Positions 5,846 through 14,944 of a stretch of DNA of 20,343 bases are shown here, in pieces (position 1 is the stretch's first letter; each line of letters begins with the position of its first letter). The notes under the pieces were generated by a model. It made no database searches and had not been told where the DNA came from. It worked only from the letters and a program-made list of their open reading frames with translations. A program made the position numbers and the translations under genes. Source of the DNA: DATFKA01 sp042095835 (lineage in GTDB: Bacteria > Bacteroidota > Bacteroidia > Chitinophagales > Saprospiraceae); contig JBELML010000118.1 in assembly GCA_042095835.1 (NCBI GenBank), forward strand, positions 1-20,343. Reading direction: 5' to 3'.

Positions 5846-7033
5846 TTACTCCACATAAAGAATTAAGCCTTTCAGATAGCTACCTTCGGGATGGAAAAGA
5901 TTAACTGGGTGATCCGCAGGTTGTCCTAAATGTTCTACAATCCTCACTTTCCTGCCTGCTTCGAGAGCCGCCGCTACCATCGTATCCTGGAATAATTGCC
6001 GGCCTACCACCTGCGAACAGGAGAAGGTGAACAAAAAGCCTCCAGATTTCACCTTTCTCAGTGCCAGCGCATTTAAGCGTTTGTAACCTTGGACGGCATT
6101 GTGTCGCTTCTTCAGGTTTTTTGCGAAAGCAGGTGGATCAACTACGATCACATCATATTCTGTATTGAGTTCTTTAAAAAATGGAAGTACATCTGCCGTT
6201 ATACTTTGGTGTTGGCCTGCATAAGCATTGAGGGCTATATTTTGGTCCGTTAATACCATGGCCTTGCTTGAAATATCTACAGAGTCCACTTGGGAGGCTC
6301 CCGCTGCCAATGCATAGACAGAGAATCCACCAGTATAGCAAAAGGTATTGAGTACCGTTTTATCTTTTACAAAATCCGCGAGGCGATTTCGGTTATTCCT
6401 TTGATCCAGGAAAAAGCCCGTTTTTTGTCCAGTTTCCCAATTGGCGATAAACTGGTGGCCGTTTTCCAGGACAATGCCTTCACTAGCTCCTCCGATCAGA
6501 TAATCATTTTGTATCGACCGCGCAAACTGGGCAGGAAGGGTCTCTTTACTCTTTTGGTATACATTATTGATGAGTCCATTCGATACCTTCACCAGAGCAG
6601 CTGCAATGGTATCTATTTGTTGGTACATTCCGATAGCGTGGCACTGGATGACTGCGGTATCTCCATACAAATCGATGATCAAACCCGGTAAACCATCTCC
6701 TTCTGCATGGATCAATCGAAAGCAATTGGTTGAAGGATCATCTAATAAGCCTAGTTGCGATCTATAATCAAATGCTTTTTGAAACTTATTTTCCCAGAAA
6801 GTATGATCAATACTGGTTTTCTCAAAACTCAAAACCCGTACCATAATACTACCATTCGTGTAGTGCCCAGTGCCTAGAAAATCCCCTCTTTTACTATACA
6901 CTTCTACTAAGTCCCCATCAGAAAGGTCATCATCTTTTGCTCCTACTCCTCCTGAGAAAACCCAAGGATGTCTGCGGAGTAAAGAAGCTTCTCTTTTAGG
7001 CTTTAGGGTGATGCGCTTATAGGCCATTGACAT
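5846..7033 (-). CDS. rlmI: Class I rRNA large subunit methyltransferase, RlmI-like
   Basis: SAM-dependent RNA cytosine-C5 methyltransferase of the RlmI (YccW) type, which in E. coli makes m5C1962 in 23S rRNA. An N-terminal PUA-like domain is recognised from RITLKPKREASLLRRHPWVF through the barrel strand ending in MVRVLSFE. The middle has the family hallmark TGQKTGFFLDQRNNR. The Rossmann domain has motif I FCYTGGFSVYALAAGA, followed by the SAM-ribose acidic region DSVDIS, the motif IV DPPAFAKN and a late FSCSQ, which should hold the catalytic cysteine. I start at the ATG at 7033 (another ATG is in frame at 7027). An upstream TTG at 7078 would add 15 residues with no family match and lies inside a promoter-like sequence. 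First gene of the minus-strand run, divergent from lon. Confidence 0.9.
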   Translation of the reverse strand: MSMAYKRITLKPKREASLLRRHPWVFSGGVGAKDDDLSDGDLVEVYSKRGDFLGTGHYTNGSIMVRVLSFEKTSIDHTFWENKFQKAFDYRSQLGLLDDPSTNCFRLIHAEGDGLPGLIIDLYGDTAVIQCHAIGMYQQIDTIAAALVKVSNGLINNVYQKSKETLPAQFARSIQNDYLIGGASEGIVLENGHQFIANWETGQKTGFFLDQRNNRNRLADFVKDKTVLNTFCYTGGFSVYALAAGASQVDSVDISSKAMVLTDQNIALNAYAGQHQSITADVLPFFKELNTEYDVIVVDPPAFAKNLKKRHNAVQGYKRLNALALRKVKSGGFLFTFSCSQVVGRQLFQDTMVAAALEAGRKVRIVEHLGQPADHPVNLFHPEGSYLKGLILYVE

Positions 7034-7248
7034 ATATTTTTTGTTAGGATGACCCTCCGCCTCCGCAGTTATGGTCAAATAAGAACGCTAATATTTACTA
7101 AATCAAAGTTTAATCAAGCACCACAAGCCATTTTGTCACAAGACTTTCGCACAAAGCAGTCATAATGGCTGCTTTTCTTGCTCGGCTTAAATTTTGGTGG
7201 AGTATAATAAATATCCCGATTAAGCAAATCGTAAATAAACGAAAAGTT

Positions 7249-9648
7249 ATGGAAACAGATCACCTGGAATTAGAGGAAGTTCAGGATATAAGTGCCGAAG
7301 ACAATGCACTTCAGATCGTTGAAAATGTACTTCCAAGCCATCTCACTATACTCCCGCTTACCCAAAGGCCTGTTTTCCCAGGTATGACTATACCTTTGAC
7401 TTTCACAGGTAAAGATCGCATCAAAGTGCTCAAACGCGTATTTGATGAGGAAGAGGGGAAACTAGGACTGGTACTAGCCAAAGATTACAACAGCGAGGAC
7501 TATACCCAATCTGAATTTTATGAGGTAGGTGTAGGCTATGAAATTATGAGGATAATACCCATTGCTCCGGGCACGGTACAAGTCCTTGGTAGGGCATTGC
7601 ATAGATTTACTCGTAAGCAAACCCTTCAACTGAGACCCAATATCCGATGGGAGATCACGCCTCATTATCCTTTAAAGGAAAAATCAACCCCACAACTGAA
7701 AGCCTATATGCTGGCCATCAGTTCTGAAATAAAGGAGTTACTCAAACTCAATCCCTTATTCAAGGAGCAGGTCAATATGGTCGTTGCAGAGTTGAACTAC
7801 GATGCACCGGGCAGCTCTATGGATGTCATCAGCAATTTACTTTCGAGTGAGGCAGAACTCCTACAAGAGTTGTTAGGCACCTTTGACTTACACGAAAGAG
7901 CGGAATTGCTGTTACGACTGATCAAAGAGGAATTGGAAATCGCAAAAATCCAACAGAAAATCAGTCAGTCCATAGAAGAGAAAGTCAATAAGCAACAAAA
8001 AGAGTTTTTCTTGCGCGAGCAGCTTAAAGCCATTAAGCGCGAGCTAGGTATGGAAAAAGAGGAAGGAGAATCAGAGATTGAAAAAATTGAACGCAAACTC
8101 GCCGAGAAAGACCTCAGTGAAGAAGCACTCAAGGTCGTTCAGAATGAGATCGAAAAGCTCAAAACCCTGAATGCGCAATCCCCTGATTTCAATGTGACCC
8201 GCAACTACCTAGATACTATTGCTGATCTTCCTTGGGGCATTAATTCTGAGGATAATAATGACATTAAAGATGCCCGATCTGTACTTGATCAGGATCATTA
8301 TGGCTTGGATGAAGTCAAGGAGCGCATTTTAGAATTCTTGAGTACGGTCATCAAACGGGGCAAAATTTCTGGCTCCATTATTTGTCTGGTAGGCCCTCCG
8401 GGAGTAGGTAAAACCTCTATTGGAAAATCGATTGCCGCCGCCCTGAATCGCAAGTTCTATCGCTTTTCGGTTGGAGGGATGCGCGACGAAGCAGAAATAA
8501 AAGGTCATCGTCGTACCTACATAGGTGCAATGCCTGGCAAATTGATCCAAGCACTCCAACGAGTAGAAACCTCTAATCCAGTGATTATGCTGGATGAGAT
8601 TGATAAAATTGGAACTAGTTTCAGAGGTGATCCAGCCTCTGCCTTGCTAGAAGTGCTAGACCCTGAGCAGAATGGCACTTTCCTGGATCATTATCTAGAC
8701 CTTCCCTTTGACCTATCTAATGTGCTCTTTGTGACGACAGCCAATCAGTTGGATACGATCCCTGGTCCACTTTTGGATAGAATGGAGGTCATCCGTCTAG
8801 CTGGTTATGTGAACGAAGAAAAAGTAGAAATTGCTAAACGATATTTGATTCCTAAGCAACTGGAAGAGCATGGCTTTGCCTCAGATGAGATTCAATTTTC
8901 TGAGGATGCCATTTCTTTGGTTATTGATAATTATGCTAGAGAGGCGGGCGTGAGAAACTTGGAGAAGCAGTTCCGAAAAATCATCCGCAAAGTAGCGTTG
9001 AAGCAGGCCGAACAGGACAAGTTCGATTTTCATATTGAAAAAGAGCAAATTATAGACTACTTAGGGAAAGCTAACTTTCGTACCGAAAAACTATACAATC
9101 GAGATATTGCGGGAGTAGCGCTTGGTTTGGCTTATACCTCTATGGGTGGAGCAACGCTCTATGTAGAAGCAACAGGCATAAAAGGCAAAAATGAATCATT
9201 TAGACAGACTGGTCAACTAGGAGATGTCATGCGCGAATCTGCTCAAATTGCCCACAGTTATGTTAGAGCGAGATTGAGTCAAGACCATTCTGAAAATCAT
9301 TATTTTGATGATCACCAGGTCCATTTACACGTACCTGCGGGTGCGACACCCAAAGATGGTCCTTCGGCAGGTATCACTATGGCTTTAGCATTATACTCTC
9401 TAGCCACAAATCGACCAGTAAAAAATGATTTGGGTATGACCGGAGAATTGACCTTGACGGGAAAAGTACTCCCCATTGGAGGTGTGAAGGAAAAGACCCT
9501 AGGAGCGAAACGAGTGGGTATCTCTACCCTAGTCTTCCCAGAAGATAATCGTAGTGACTGGGAGGAGTTGCCAGATTATATCAAAGCAGGAATAGAAGCT
9601 CATTTCGTAGACTATTTTGATGATGTACTGAAGGTGGCGCTTCAGTAA
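7249..9648 (+). CDS. lon: ATP-dependent Lon protease (endopeptidase La)
   Basis: Cytosolic hexameric AAA+ serine protease that degrades misfolded and regulatory proteins. Counting from the ATG at 7249 gives 799 residues, a normal length. In order: the LonN substrate domain from LTILPLTQRPVFPGM; the FFLREQLKAIKRELG coiled-coil hallmark; Walker A GPPGVGKT (about 382-389); Walker B VIMLDEIDK; and the protease domain with GATPKDGPSAGITM, catalytic Ser at about 706, and GGVKEKTLGAKR, catalytic Lys at about 749, the spacing seen in E. coli Lon. An in-frame ATG at 7165 would add 28 residues, including a hydrophobic FWWSIINIPI stretch; Lon is cytosolic and the added part matches nothing, so I prefer 7249. 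It is divergent from rlmI and monocistronic, with a terminator at 9676. Confidence 0.96.
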   Translation: METDHLELEEVQDISAEDNALQIVENVLPSHLTILPLTQRPVFPGMTIPLTFTGKDRIKVLKRVFDEEEGKLGLVLAKDYNSEDYTQSEFYEVGVGYEIMRIIPIAPGTVQVLGRALHRFTRKQTLQLRPNIRWEITPHYPLKEKSTPQLKAYMLAISSEIKELLKLNPLFKEQVNMVVAELNYDAPGSSMDVISNLLSSEAELLQELLGTFDLHERAELLLRLIKEELEIAKIQQKISQSIEEKVNKQQKEFFLREQLKAIKRELGMEKEEGESEIEKIERKLAEKDLSEEALKVVQNEIEKLKTLNAQSPDFNVTRNYLDTIADLPWGINSEDNNDIKDARSVLDQDHYGLDEVKERILEFLSTVIKRGKISGSIICLVGPPGVGKTSIGKSIAAALNRKFYRFSVGGMRDEAEIKGHRRTYIGAMPGKLIQALQRVETSNPVIMLDEIDKIGTSFRGDPASALLEVLDPEQNGTFLDHYLDLPFDLSNVLFVTTANQLDTIPGPLLDRMEVIRLAGYVNEEKVEIAKRYLIPKQLEEHGFASDEIQFSEDAISLVIDNYAREAGVRNLEKQFRKIIRKVALKQAEQDKFDFHIEKEQIIDYLGKANFRTEKLYNRDIAGVALGLAYTSMGGATLYVEATGIKGKNESFRQTGQLGDVMRESAQIAHSYVRARLSQDHSENHYFDDHQVHLHVPAGATPKDGPSAGITMALALYSLATNRPVKNDLGMTGELTLTGKVLPIGGVKEKTLGAKRVGISTLVFPEDNRSDWEELPDYIKAGIEAHFVDYFDDVLKVALQ

Positions 9649-9675
9649 CCGATAAAAGATATTTCGTTGAGATAG

Positions 9676-9717
9676 TAGCGTGGAGGACAAGTTTCCTTCA
9701 CGCTATTTTTTATTTTT
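9676..9717 (+). terminator. Intrinsic terminator of lon
   Basis: TAGCGTGGAGGA (9676-9687) pairs with TCCTTCACGCTA (9694-9705) over 12 bp with one G-U, a six-base loop, and a T-rich tract after it. It lies 28 bp after the lon stop. Confidence 0.88.
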
Positions 9718-9718
9718 G
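9711..9718 (+). promoter_or_regulatory. Candidate -7 element of the exported propeller gene
   Basis: TATTTTTG matches TAnnTTTG and sits in the T-tract of the lon terminator, 43 bp before the next ATG. No good -33 element is visible, so the call is weak. It suggests an overlapping terminator-promoter junction. Confidence 0.3.
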
Positions 9719-9761
9719 AACAGAGCGACCCAATTCCTGTTTAATTTAAAACCAAATTATT

Positions 9762-10865
9762 ATGAAAAGATTTTTCCTATTCACCTTATGTCTTAGTTTT
9801 TCTGCCTTGAGTATGGCCAATCATCCTGATTTAAAAGCCAATTTCAAGATGGGCAATCCAGAGATTCAATCCATTAATGCCTTAGCCTTTGGCCCGGAAG
9901 GCATATTATTTATTGGTGACGCCAAGCAGGCCCAGGTCGTTGCACTTGACACTGAAGATAATGAAGCAGCCAACACGCCTGAAAAACTCAATTTCAAGAA
10001 TGTGGATGAGCATATTGCCGCCCTCTTAGGTACAACTACTGATGCCATCCAAATTAGAGATATGGCGATTAACCCTGTTTCTAAGAATATATACCTCGCC
10101 ATACACACTCAGGACGCTACGCCCATTTTATTGCGCTATGCCAATGAAAAAATGGAAGTCGTAGCACTTGACAAGGTCTCTTACAATGAAGTCAGTTTAC
10201 AAAAACCTGTTGCAGCTGATGCCAAAGATCGTCGTGGTCGATCCCTACGCCAGTGGGCTATTTCTGATTTGGCTTATCAAGATGGTGAGGTCATGGTGAG
10301 TGGTTTATCTAATGAAGAGTTCAGTTCTGCTTTTGTGAGAATGGCCTTCCCTTTTAACCAAAAAGAACAGCTTTCCAGCATTGAAATTTATCACGCTGCC
10401 CACGGCAGATACGAAACCTACGCTCCAATTAAGACTTTTATGCCTTTCGATTTGAATGGTGAGAAGCATATTGTAGCCAGCTACACCTGTACGCCACTAG
10501 TTATTTTTCCAGTAGGAGAAATGGAAGCAGGCAAACACCTGAAGGGCAATACGGTAGCGGAACTCGGCAATCGGAATACACCACTAGATATCATTTCTTA
10601 TAAAAAGGGAGAAAAGACCTATTTGCTATTGGCCAATACCACTAGAGCTTTGATGAAAATTGATCCAGAAAAAGTAGCCTCTTACAACGATTTTTTAACA
10701 GAGAAGGTAGCTGAATCTTCTGGCACAGCTGGGGTAGACTTCATTGCTCTACCAATGGTGAATGTTCAGCAAATGGATAAATTTGACGATGAGCATATTG
10801 TCTTTCTACAAAGAAATGCCAAGGGTGAGCTCAACTTATTCATGGGAGATACTAGAAGGCTTTAA
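9762..10865 (+). CDS. Exported protein, probable beta-propeller
   Basis: A 367-residue protein with a clear Sec signal peptide: basic MKR, a hydrophobic stretch to about residue 18, then Ser-Met-Ala-Asn as the likely cleavage site. The mature part consists of short strand-rich blocks such as INALAFGPEGILFIGDA, DMAINPVSKNIYLAIHT, ISDLAYQDGEVMVSGL and PLDIISYKKGEKTYLLLANTT, each a short beta-strand pair ending in a small-residue turn. This resembles NHL/YVTN-type propeller repeats, though no exact repeat family can be named. There is no lipobox and no obvious C-terminal sorting domain, so it is probably periplasmic or secreted. The next gene begins about 10 nt after its stop and encodes another exported protein, so an operon is likely. 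The leader before the ATG is AT-rich (CCAAATTATT). Function unknown. Confidence 0.75.
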   Translation: MKRFFLFTLCLSFSALSMANHPDLKANFKMGNPEIQSINALAFGPEGILFIGDAKQAQVVALDTEDNEAANTPEKLNFKNVDEHIAALLGTTTDAIQIRDMAINPVSKNIYLAIHTQDATPILLRYANEKMEVVALDKVSYNEVSLQKPVAADAKDRRGRSLRQWAISDLAYQDGEVMVSGLSNEEFSSAFVRMAFPFNQKEQLSSIEIYHAAHGRYETYAPIKTFMPFDLNGEKHIVASYTCTPLVIFPVGEMEAGKHLKGNTVAELGNRNTPLDIISYKKGEKTYLLLANTTRALMKIDPEKVASYNDFLTEKVAESSGTAGVDFIALPMVNVQQMDKFDDEHIVFLQRNAKGELNLFMGDTRRL

Positions 10866-10875
10866 AAGCGTCCTT

Positions 10876-11979
10876 TTGACCAAAAATCAAAAATTGAGTG
10901 TAAGCAAAATACGCCAAGTCATCCTCTTGTTGGCTTGGGGTATTTTCTGCATTCCGGGGTATGCACAAGTGGAACTGTCTCACCAATTCATTGATCAGAA
11001 AGGAAAATTATCTGGTGTAAAAATCATAGGTACATCTTCTAGTGAAATACAAGACTGGCAATTTTTCATTCATCAATCCGCTCTATCTACAAAGCGTAGA
11101 CCATCGATTCTAGGTAAAACAGAAATCGTTCGGGATACACTCTTTTTCAGGCCAATCCTTCCATTCCAATTTGATCAGGAATATCAACTAAACCATCAAG
11201 GAAAAACCATTTACCAATTCAAAACACCAAAGTCTAAATTTAAACCACCAAGCCTGGTTAGCTATTCTCCAAAACTGGATACGATCCCTGCCAACCTTTT
11301 GAAAGTCTATCTGCATTTTTCTGAGCCTATGCAGGAAGGCAAAAGCGGACAGTACATAACGGTGACTAATACAGAGCTTGACACCTTAAACGAGATCTTC
11401 TTAGACCTGCAGCCAGAACTGTGGAATGCAGACAATACGCGCCTCACCCTCTGGATTGATCCAGGCCGACTCAAACGTGCCTTAGCTTCCAATGATCTAA
11501 AAGGGAAACCTTTACAAGAAGATAGCAGGATCATTATAACAATTAACAATCGCTGGGAAAGCCAGCAAAGTATTCCGCTCGGGAAAGATCACCAAATCAA
11601 CTATCTAATAGGTAAGGAAGATAGGATACAACCTTCCCTTAAGCAAATCAAGCTCCGGCTCCCAAAAGTAAATCATTTAGCCCCTTTATTAATTGATTGT
11701 GGAGAAACCTTTGATGTGGCTTTGCTAGCAAGAATGCTATCTGTTTGTAATGACCAACAAGTACCAATCAATGGTATTTTTGAGTTAAATTCTACTGCAG
11801 ATCAATTACGTTTCACACCAGACCAAACTTGGAATAAAGACACCTATTTCCTTAAAATTGATAGTGCTTTAGAGGATTTGGCTGGTAATAACTTCAATCG
11901 TTTATTTGATGTAGACTTGATAATGGATACAAAAATAGAAGCTCAGGATTATTATTGGATCAAGTTTAAACTTCCATAA
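10876..11979 (+). CDS. Exported protein with SbsA-type Ig-like domain
   Basis: Exported protein of about 367 residues with an SbsA-like Ig domain (Big_5 type): KPPSLVSYSPKLDTIPANL, then KVYLHFSEPMQ, the usual first strands of that fold. A second, more divergent copy may lie near the C-terminus, where DQTWNKDTYFLKIDSALEDLAGN is the typical closing strand pair. The start is unclear. The signal peptide (KIRQVILLLAWGIFCIPGYA, cleavage before Gln) is not preceded by a nearby ATG. In-frame ATGs lie at 10762, 10789 and 10816, all inside the upstream gene; the TTG codons at 10876 and 10894 give a compact signal peptide. I chose TTG 10876. Translational coupling to the upstream exported protein is likely. 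These domains are common in Bacteroidota surface proteins; its ligand is unknown. Confidence 0.7.
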   Translation: MTKNQKLSVSKIRQVILLLAWGIFCIPGYAQVELSHQFIDQKGKLSGVKIIGTSSSEIQDWQFFIHQSALSTKRRPSILGKTEIVRDTLFFRPILPFQFDQEYQLNHQGKTIYQFKTPKSKFKPPSLVSYSPKLDTIPANLLKVYLHFSEPMQEGKSGQYITVTNTELDTLNEIFLDLQPELWNADNTRLTLWIDPGRLKRALASNDLKGKPLQEDSRIIITINNRWESQQSIPLGKDHQINYLIGKEDRIQPSLKQIKLRLPKVNHLAPLLIDCGETFDVALLARMLSVCNDQQVPINGIFELNSTADQLRFTPDQTWNKDTYFLKIDSALEDLAGNNFNRLFDVDLIMDTKIEAQDYYWIKFKLP

Positions 11980-12005
11980 GTGAAGGCTCTTTCTTGAAAT
12001 ATTTC

Positions 12006-12035
12006 CAAACTATCTAATGATGAATTGATAGTTTG
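12006..12035. terminator. Hairpin between the Ig-like gene and the beta-helix gene
   Basis: CAAACTATC (12006-12014) pairs perfectly with GATAGTTTG (12027-12035) across a 12-nt loop, 27 bp after the Ig-like gene stop. Only TCAATTT follows, so as a terminator it is weak. It may equally be a regulatory site for the beta-helix gene that starts at 12121. Confidence 0.4.
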
Positions 12036-12120
12036 TCAATTTAGATGCGTACTTTGCAGTTGAAACCATCTACCCTTCACCAGACTTTATAGCTAACAAC
12101 AAACGGTAAAATCTCTGAAA

Positions 12121-14916
12121 ATGAGCTATTTAAACCTGAAAAGAAGATTTTCTTTTCTGTTCCTATTCGTATTCCTATTGAGTAATTCAATAGGTCTTTT
12201 GGCTTCCGACATTGAAATTAAAGANNNNNNNNNNNNNNNNNNNNNNNNNNNNNNNNNNNNNNNNNNNNNNNNNNNNNNNNNNNNNNNNNNNNNNNNNNNN
12301 NNNNNNNNNNNNNNNNNNNNNNNNAGTACTGCCAATGGAGACTTTGACCTTGGAGGTCGAGGAATTAATTCCTCTGGAGGCGACTTGAGTGTTACAGGGG
12401 TTAATGAGATCAAGATCGAAGCTTCTCTTGATCTTGATGAAGGGGACTTGGATCTTATGGGGAATAGTCTAATAGCGCAAGCTGGTGTAATTATCGTAGG
12501 TAATGCTACATTAGAAATAACTGAAAGTGCTGACTTTGCTGGCTTTGAAGTTCGATATTCTAAGGACCTAGATATAAAGGCAGATGAGTTTCTTTTTACC
12601 TCAGGTACTATTAGAGATATTGATGCAGATACTGCTGCTAATAATAAAGTCATTATAGAAGCTGATTCCATTGATTTTAGTAATTTTAGGTTTCTAAATT
12701 CAGAAATAGTTGATATAATTGGCCGAACATTAACTGCCGTGCAGTCTTCATTTATTGAGCATTACGGCTCCGTAAATATCAACTTAACGGAATCCCTATC
12801 TTGGACTCAAGGACAAATAGAAGTATTAACCCTGAAGGAGACCGCAGATATCACTATGGCTGCCCCAACTATCTGCCTTACTGAATATCAAATCGACAAT
12901 AGAAATCCTGGCCATGAGACTTCAGTTAATTTTAGTGGTGATAATGGATATTTCTTATTAGGTAATATTCAGCTTGATACAGCAGCCAATCAGGTTGTTA
13001 TCGGATATGATTTTACCAGTGATCTCCATTTTAATCAATGGCGCGTATGGTGTGAAGGCCCCGGCGATCAGATCAATGTCAAAGCAGGCGGCATTTTAAA
13101 TCTAAGTGGGCAAGATTTCGAGGATAAATTTGACTGTGGTGGCGGCGGTTCTTTTGAAGGCTCTATACTATACATCAAAGCTCAGTCTATTTTGGCATGG
13201 GATTATAGATTTGAAAGCTCGATGGGACAAGCAGATGTTAGCATAAAGGCAGATGAACAGATCGATCTCGTCAAATCTACGGTTGAGGTAGCTGATGACA
13301 CTGATTTTGGGTCCACTATTGAATTTATTCTTGAAGCTCCTATTCTAAATATTCTAAATACCCTTATAGCTCTATCAGGTGATTATCCAACCCACTTTGA
13401 GATAAATGCGAGCGATAGCCTAAATCTATTTGAGCAACCGCTAGATTGTGATGAGCTTATTCTAGATTCACTAGGTAATACAATAAAAGCCGAAGCGGAC
13501 GAATTAGACATGGCTATTATTGCTGGTAATTTCACGGCTACTAATCTGGACGTTCAGCACAACTCTGAAGTATCAGGAGATTTAGATATCCAGGTAAACA
13601 ATCATTTCAAAATTGCAGATTGCACTATTCAAAAGAGGGGAAATGGATCTGGTGATTTCAATCTTGAAGTGGGCGATTCTCTAATTTTCTTCCAAGCTAG
13701 TTTATTACATAATAGTGAAGAAGGAGACTTTAACATCTGTGCTGGATCACTAACGAATCCTACCACGTTTACTAACCCACCTGTAAGCTCTAGTACTCTG
13801 GGTGGAAGTATTGAAAGTAATGTGGCTGCTGGAAATATGAGCCTAAAAGTATCTGATAAGATTAAATTGACCAATGGTAGTATTAGTTTAAAAACGTTTG
13901 ACCCCTCTAATACATTGGAGATTAGTGCTTTGGCTATCTTGCTTGAACAATCGTGTATATTTACTAATGGTACAGATGAGTTACTTAAAGTGCAAGCAGG
14001 ATATCTTGATCTATTCAAGGCGGACATTAACACTCAAGATGGTACTGCGGACTTACAAATTTCAGGAGATTCTCTCCTGATAAAAGAAGCAAGATTTCAA
14101 ACCAATGCTGGCGATATAAGCCTGAATTTCCTCAATAATATTTCCTTTATAGATGCCCATGCCAGGTCTAATGGTGGCAATCTAAGTTTCACCTCTCAAG
14201 CAGGAAGCATTGCAGTTGTCAATGGCGATGACCTAAGCACTTCCCCTCTTGGTTTTGATGGCCTCTTCTCTGGATCAGACGTAATAGATGGAGGTGCTAT
14301 AACCCTACAGGCTTGTACAGCTATAAATATCAACGCTGACCTCAATACCGGTGCTGGCAGTGGAGGTGCTTTTAGCGAAGATGGGATGCCTATTACTACA
14401 ATCGCAGCAAGGAGGTTGCTGGGAGCTGGAGATATCAATTTGAGTATCACATGTACAAATCTGGAAGCGTCTATTACTGATCCTTGTAACTGTGAAAACG
14501 ATCTCAACCTTTTCGATACGGACAACAATATAACTTTCTATCATGAGATAGTCGAGGTTAGCGGCAATCTTGGTGATACCTGGACACTTGCAACACTAAA
14601 TGCTGGAGCGGTCTATGATAATACAGGTACAGAAATCATGGACTTATCTTTACTGTCAGCTACTCTAGCTCCTGGAGACACGACTTATGTATTTGAGTTT
14701 TGGCATGCGCCTACTATAGGATATGATGCCGTTTTTGAAGCTACTGCTGGTCCATCAAATGGACTGCGTTTACCGATTGCCAATTCCTGCTCAGCTGACT
14801 GTCAGCGAATTGCTGAGAATTTACCAGCAGCTAGAGGCTGGCAATTGTGGCTATTGGGTTTATTATTAATCGGAGTTGTCACTTTGTCAATTTTAAGATT
14901 TAAAAAACTAGGTTAA
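12121..14916 (+). CDS. Large beta-helix surface protein with C-terminal anchor, interrupted by an assembly gap
   Basis: Starts with a signal peptide (KRRFSFLFLFVFLLSNSIGLLAS). The 100-base N run (12225-12324) falls right after it, so the true protein length and the linkage of the two sides are unknown; both sides happen to be in frame. After the gap, about 650 residues form short strand-turn units with Gly/Asp/Asn turns, for example GDLDLMGNSLIAQAG, GSGDFNLEVGDSLIFF and GGAITLQACTAININADL. This is the pattern of right-handed parallel beta-helices of the haemagglutinin type. Then comes a different domain with paired cysteines (CTNLEASITDPCNCEND, later NSCSADCQ). The C-terminus is LPAARGWQLWLLGLLLIG followed by more hydrophobic residues and a basic RFKK tail, resembling a CTERM-type sorting or anchor signal. 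Probably displayed at the cell surface; adhesion is only a guess. It has its own terminator at 14945. Confidence 0.72.
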   Translation: MSYLNLKRRFSFLFLFVFLLSNSIGLLASDIEIKXXXXXXXXXXXXXXXXXXXXXXXXXXXXXXXXXXSTANGDFDLGGRGINSSGGDLSVTGVNEIKIEASLDLDEGDLDLMGNSLIAQAGVIIVGNATLEITESADFAGFEVRYSKDLDIKADEFLFTSGTIRDIDADTAANNKVIIEADSIDFSNFRFLNSEIVDIIGRTLTAVQSSFIEHYGSVNINLTESLSWTQGQIEVLTLKETADITMAAPTICLTEYQIDNRNPGHETSVNFSGDNGYFLLGNIQLDTAANQVVIGYDFTSDLHFNQWRVWCEGPGDQINVKAGGILNLSGQDFEDKFDCGGGGSFEGSILYIKAQSILAWDYRFESSMGQADVSIKADEQIDLVKSTVEVADDTDFGSTIEFILEAPILNILNTLIALSGDYPTHFEINASDSLNLFEQPLDCDELILDSLGNTIKAEADELDMAIIAGNFTATNLDVQHNSEVSGDLDIQVNNHFKIADCTIQKRGNGSGDFNLEVGDSLIFFQASLLHNSEEGDFNICAGSLTNPTTFTNPPVSSSTLGGSIESNVAAGNMSLKVSDKIKLTNGSISLKTFDPSNTLEISALAILLEQSCIFTNGTDELLKVQAGYLDLFKADINTQDGTADLQISGDSLLIKEARFQTNAGDISLNFLNNISFIDAHARSNGGNLSFTSQAGSIAVVNGDDLSTSPLGFDGLFSGSDVIDGGAITLQACTAININADLNTGAGSGGAFSEDGMPITTIAARRLLGAGDINLSITCTNLEASITDPCNCENDLNLFDTDNNITFYHEIVEVSGNLGDTWTLATLNAGAVYDNTGTEIMDLSLLSATLAPGDTTYVFEFWHAPTIGYDAVFEATAGPSNGLRLPIANSCSADCQRIAENLPAARGWQLWLLGLLLIGVVTLSILRFKKLG
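12225..12324. other. Assembly gap of exactly 100 N
   Basis: A run of exactly 100 unknown bases, the conventional length for a scaffold gap of unknown size. It lies between the signal peptide and the beta-helix repeats of the surface protein, where internal repeats could have broken the assembly. The reading frame across it cannot be trusted, and whole domains or a second gene could be missing. Confidence 0.98.
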
Positions 14917-14944
14917 ACCTAATCGTATAGAGGTCTCATAAAAG

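Noticed and set aside
7034..7078. N-terminal extension of RlmI from TTG at 7078
   Set aside because: The extra 15 residues match nothing in the family, and the TTG lies within a promoter-like TTATTTG preceded by TTTG on the minus strand.
7165..7248. N-terminal extension of Lon from ATG at 7165
   Set aside because: It adds a hydrophobic tryptophan-rich stretch unlike known Lon N-termini; the ATG at 7249 gives a normal length.
12126..12671. A long minus-strand frame opposite the start of the beta-helix gene
   Set aside because: It depends on reading through the N run, and its remaining sequence is a low-complexity serine/isoleucine-rich shadow of the plus-strand gene.
12325..14916. Type IX secretion C-terminal domain on the surface protein
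   Set aside because: The C-terminus is a membrane helix with a basic tail, not the beta-sandwich domain ending in a short Lys/Arg strand typical of type IX cargo.
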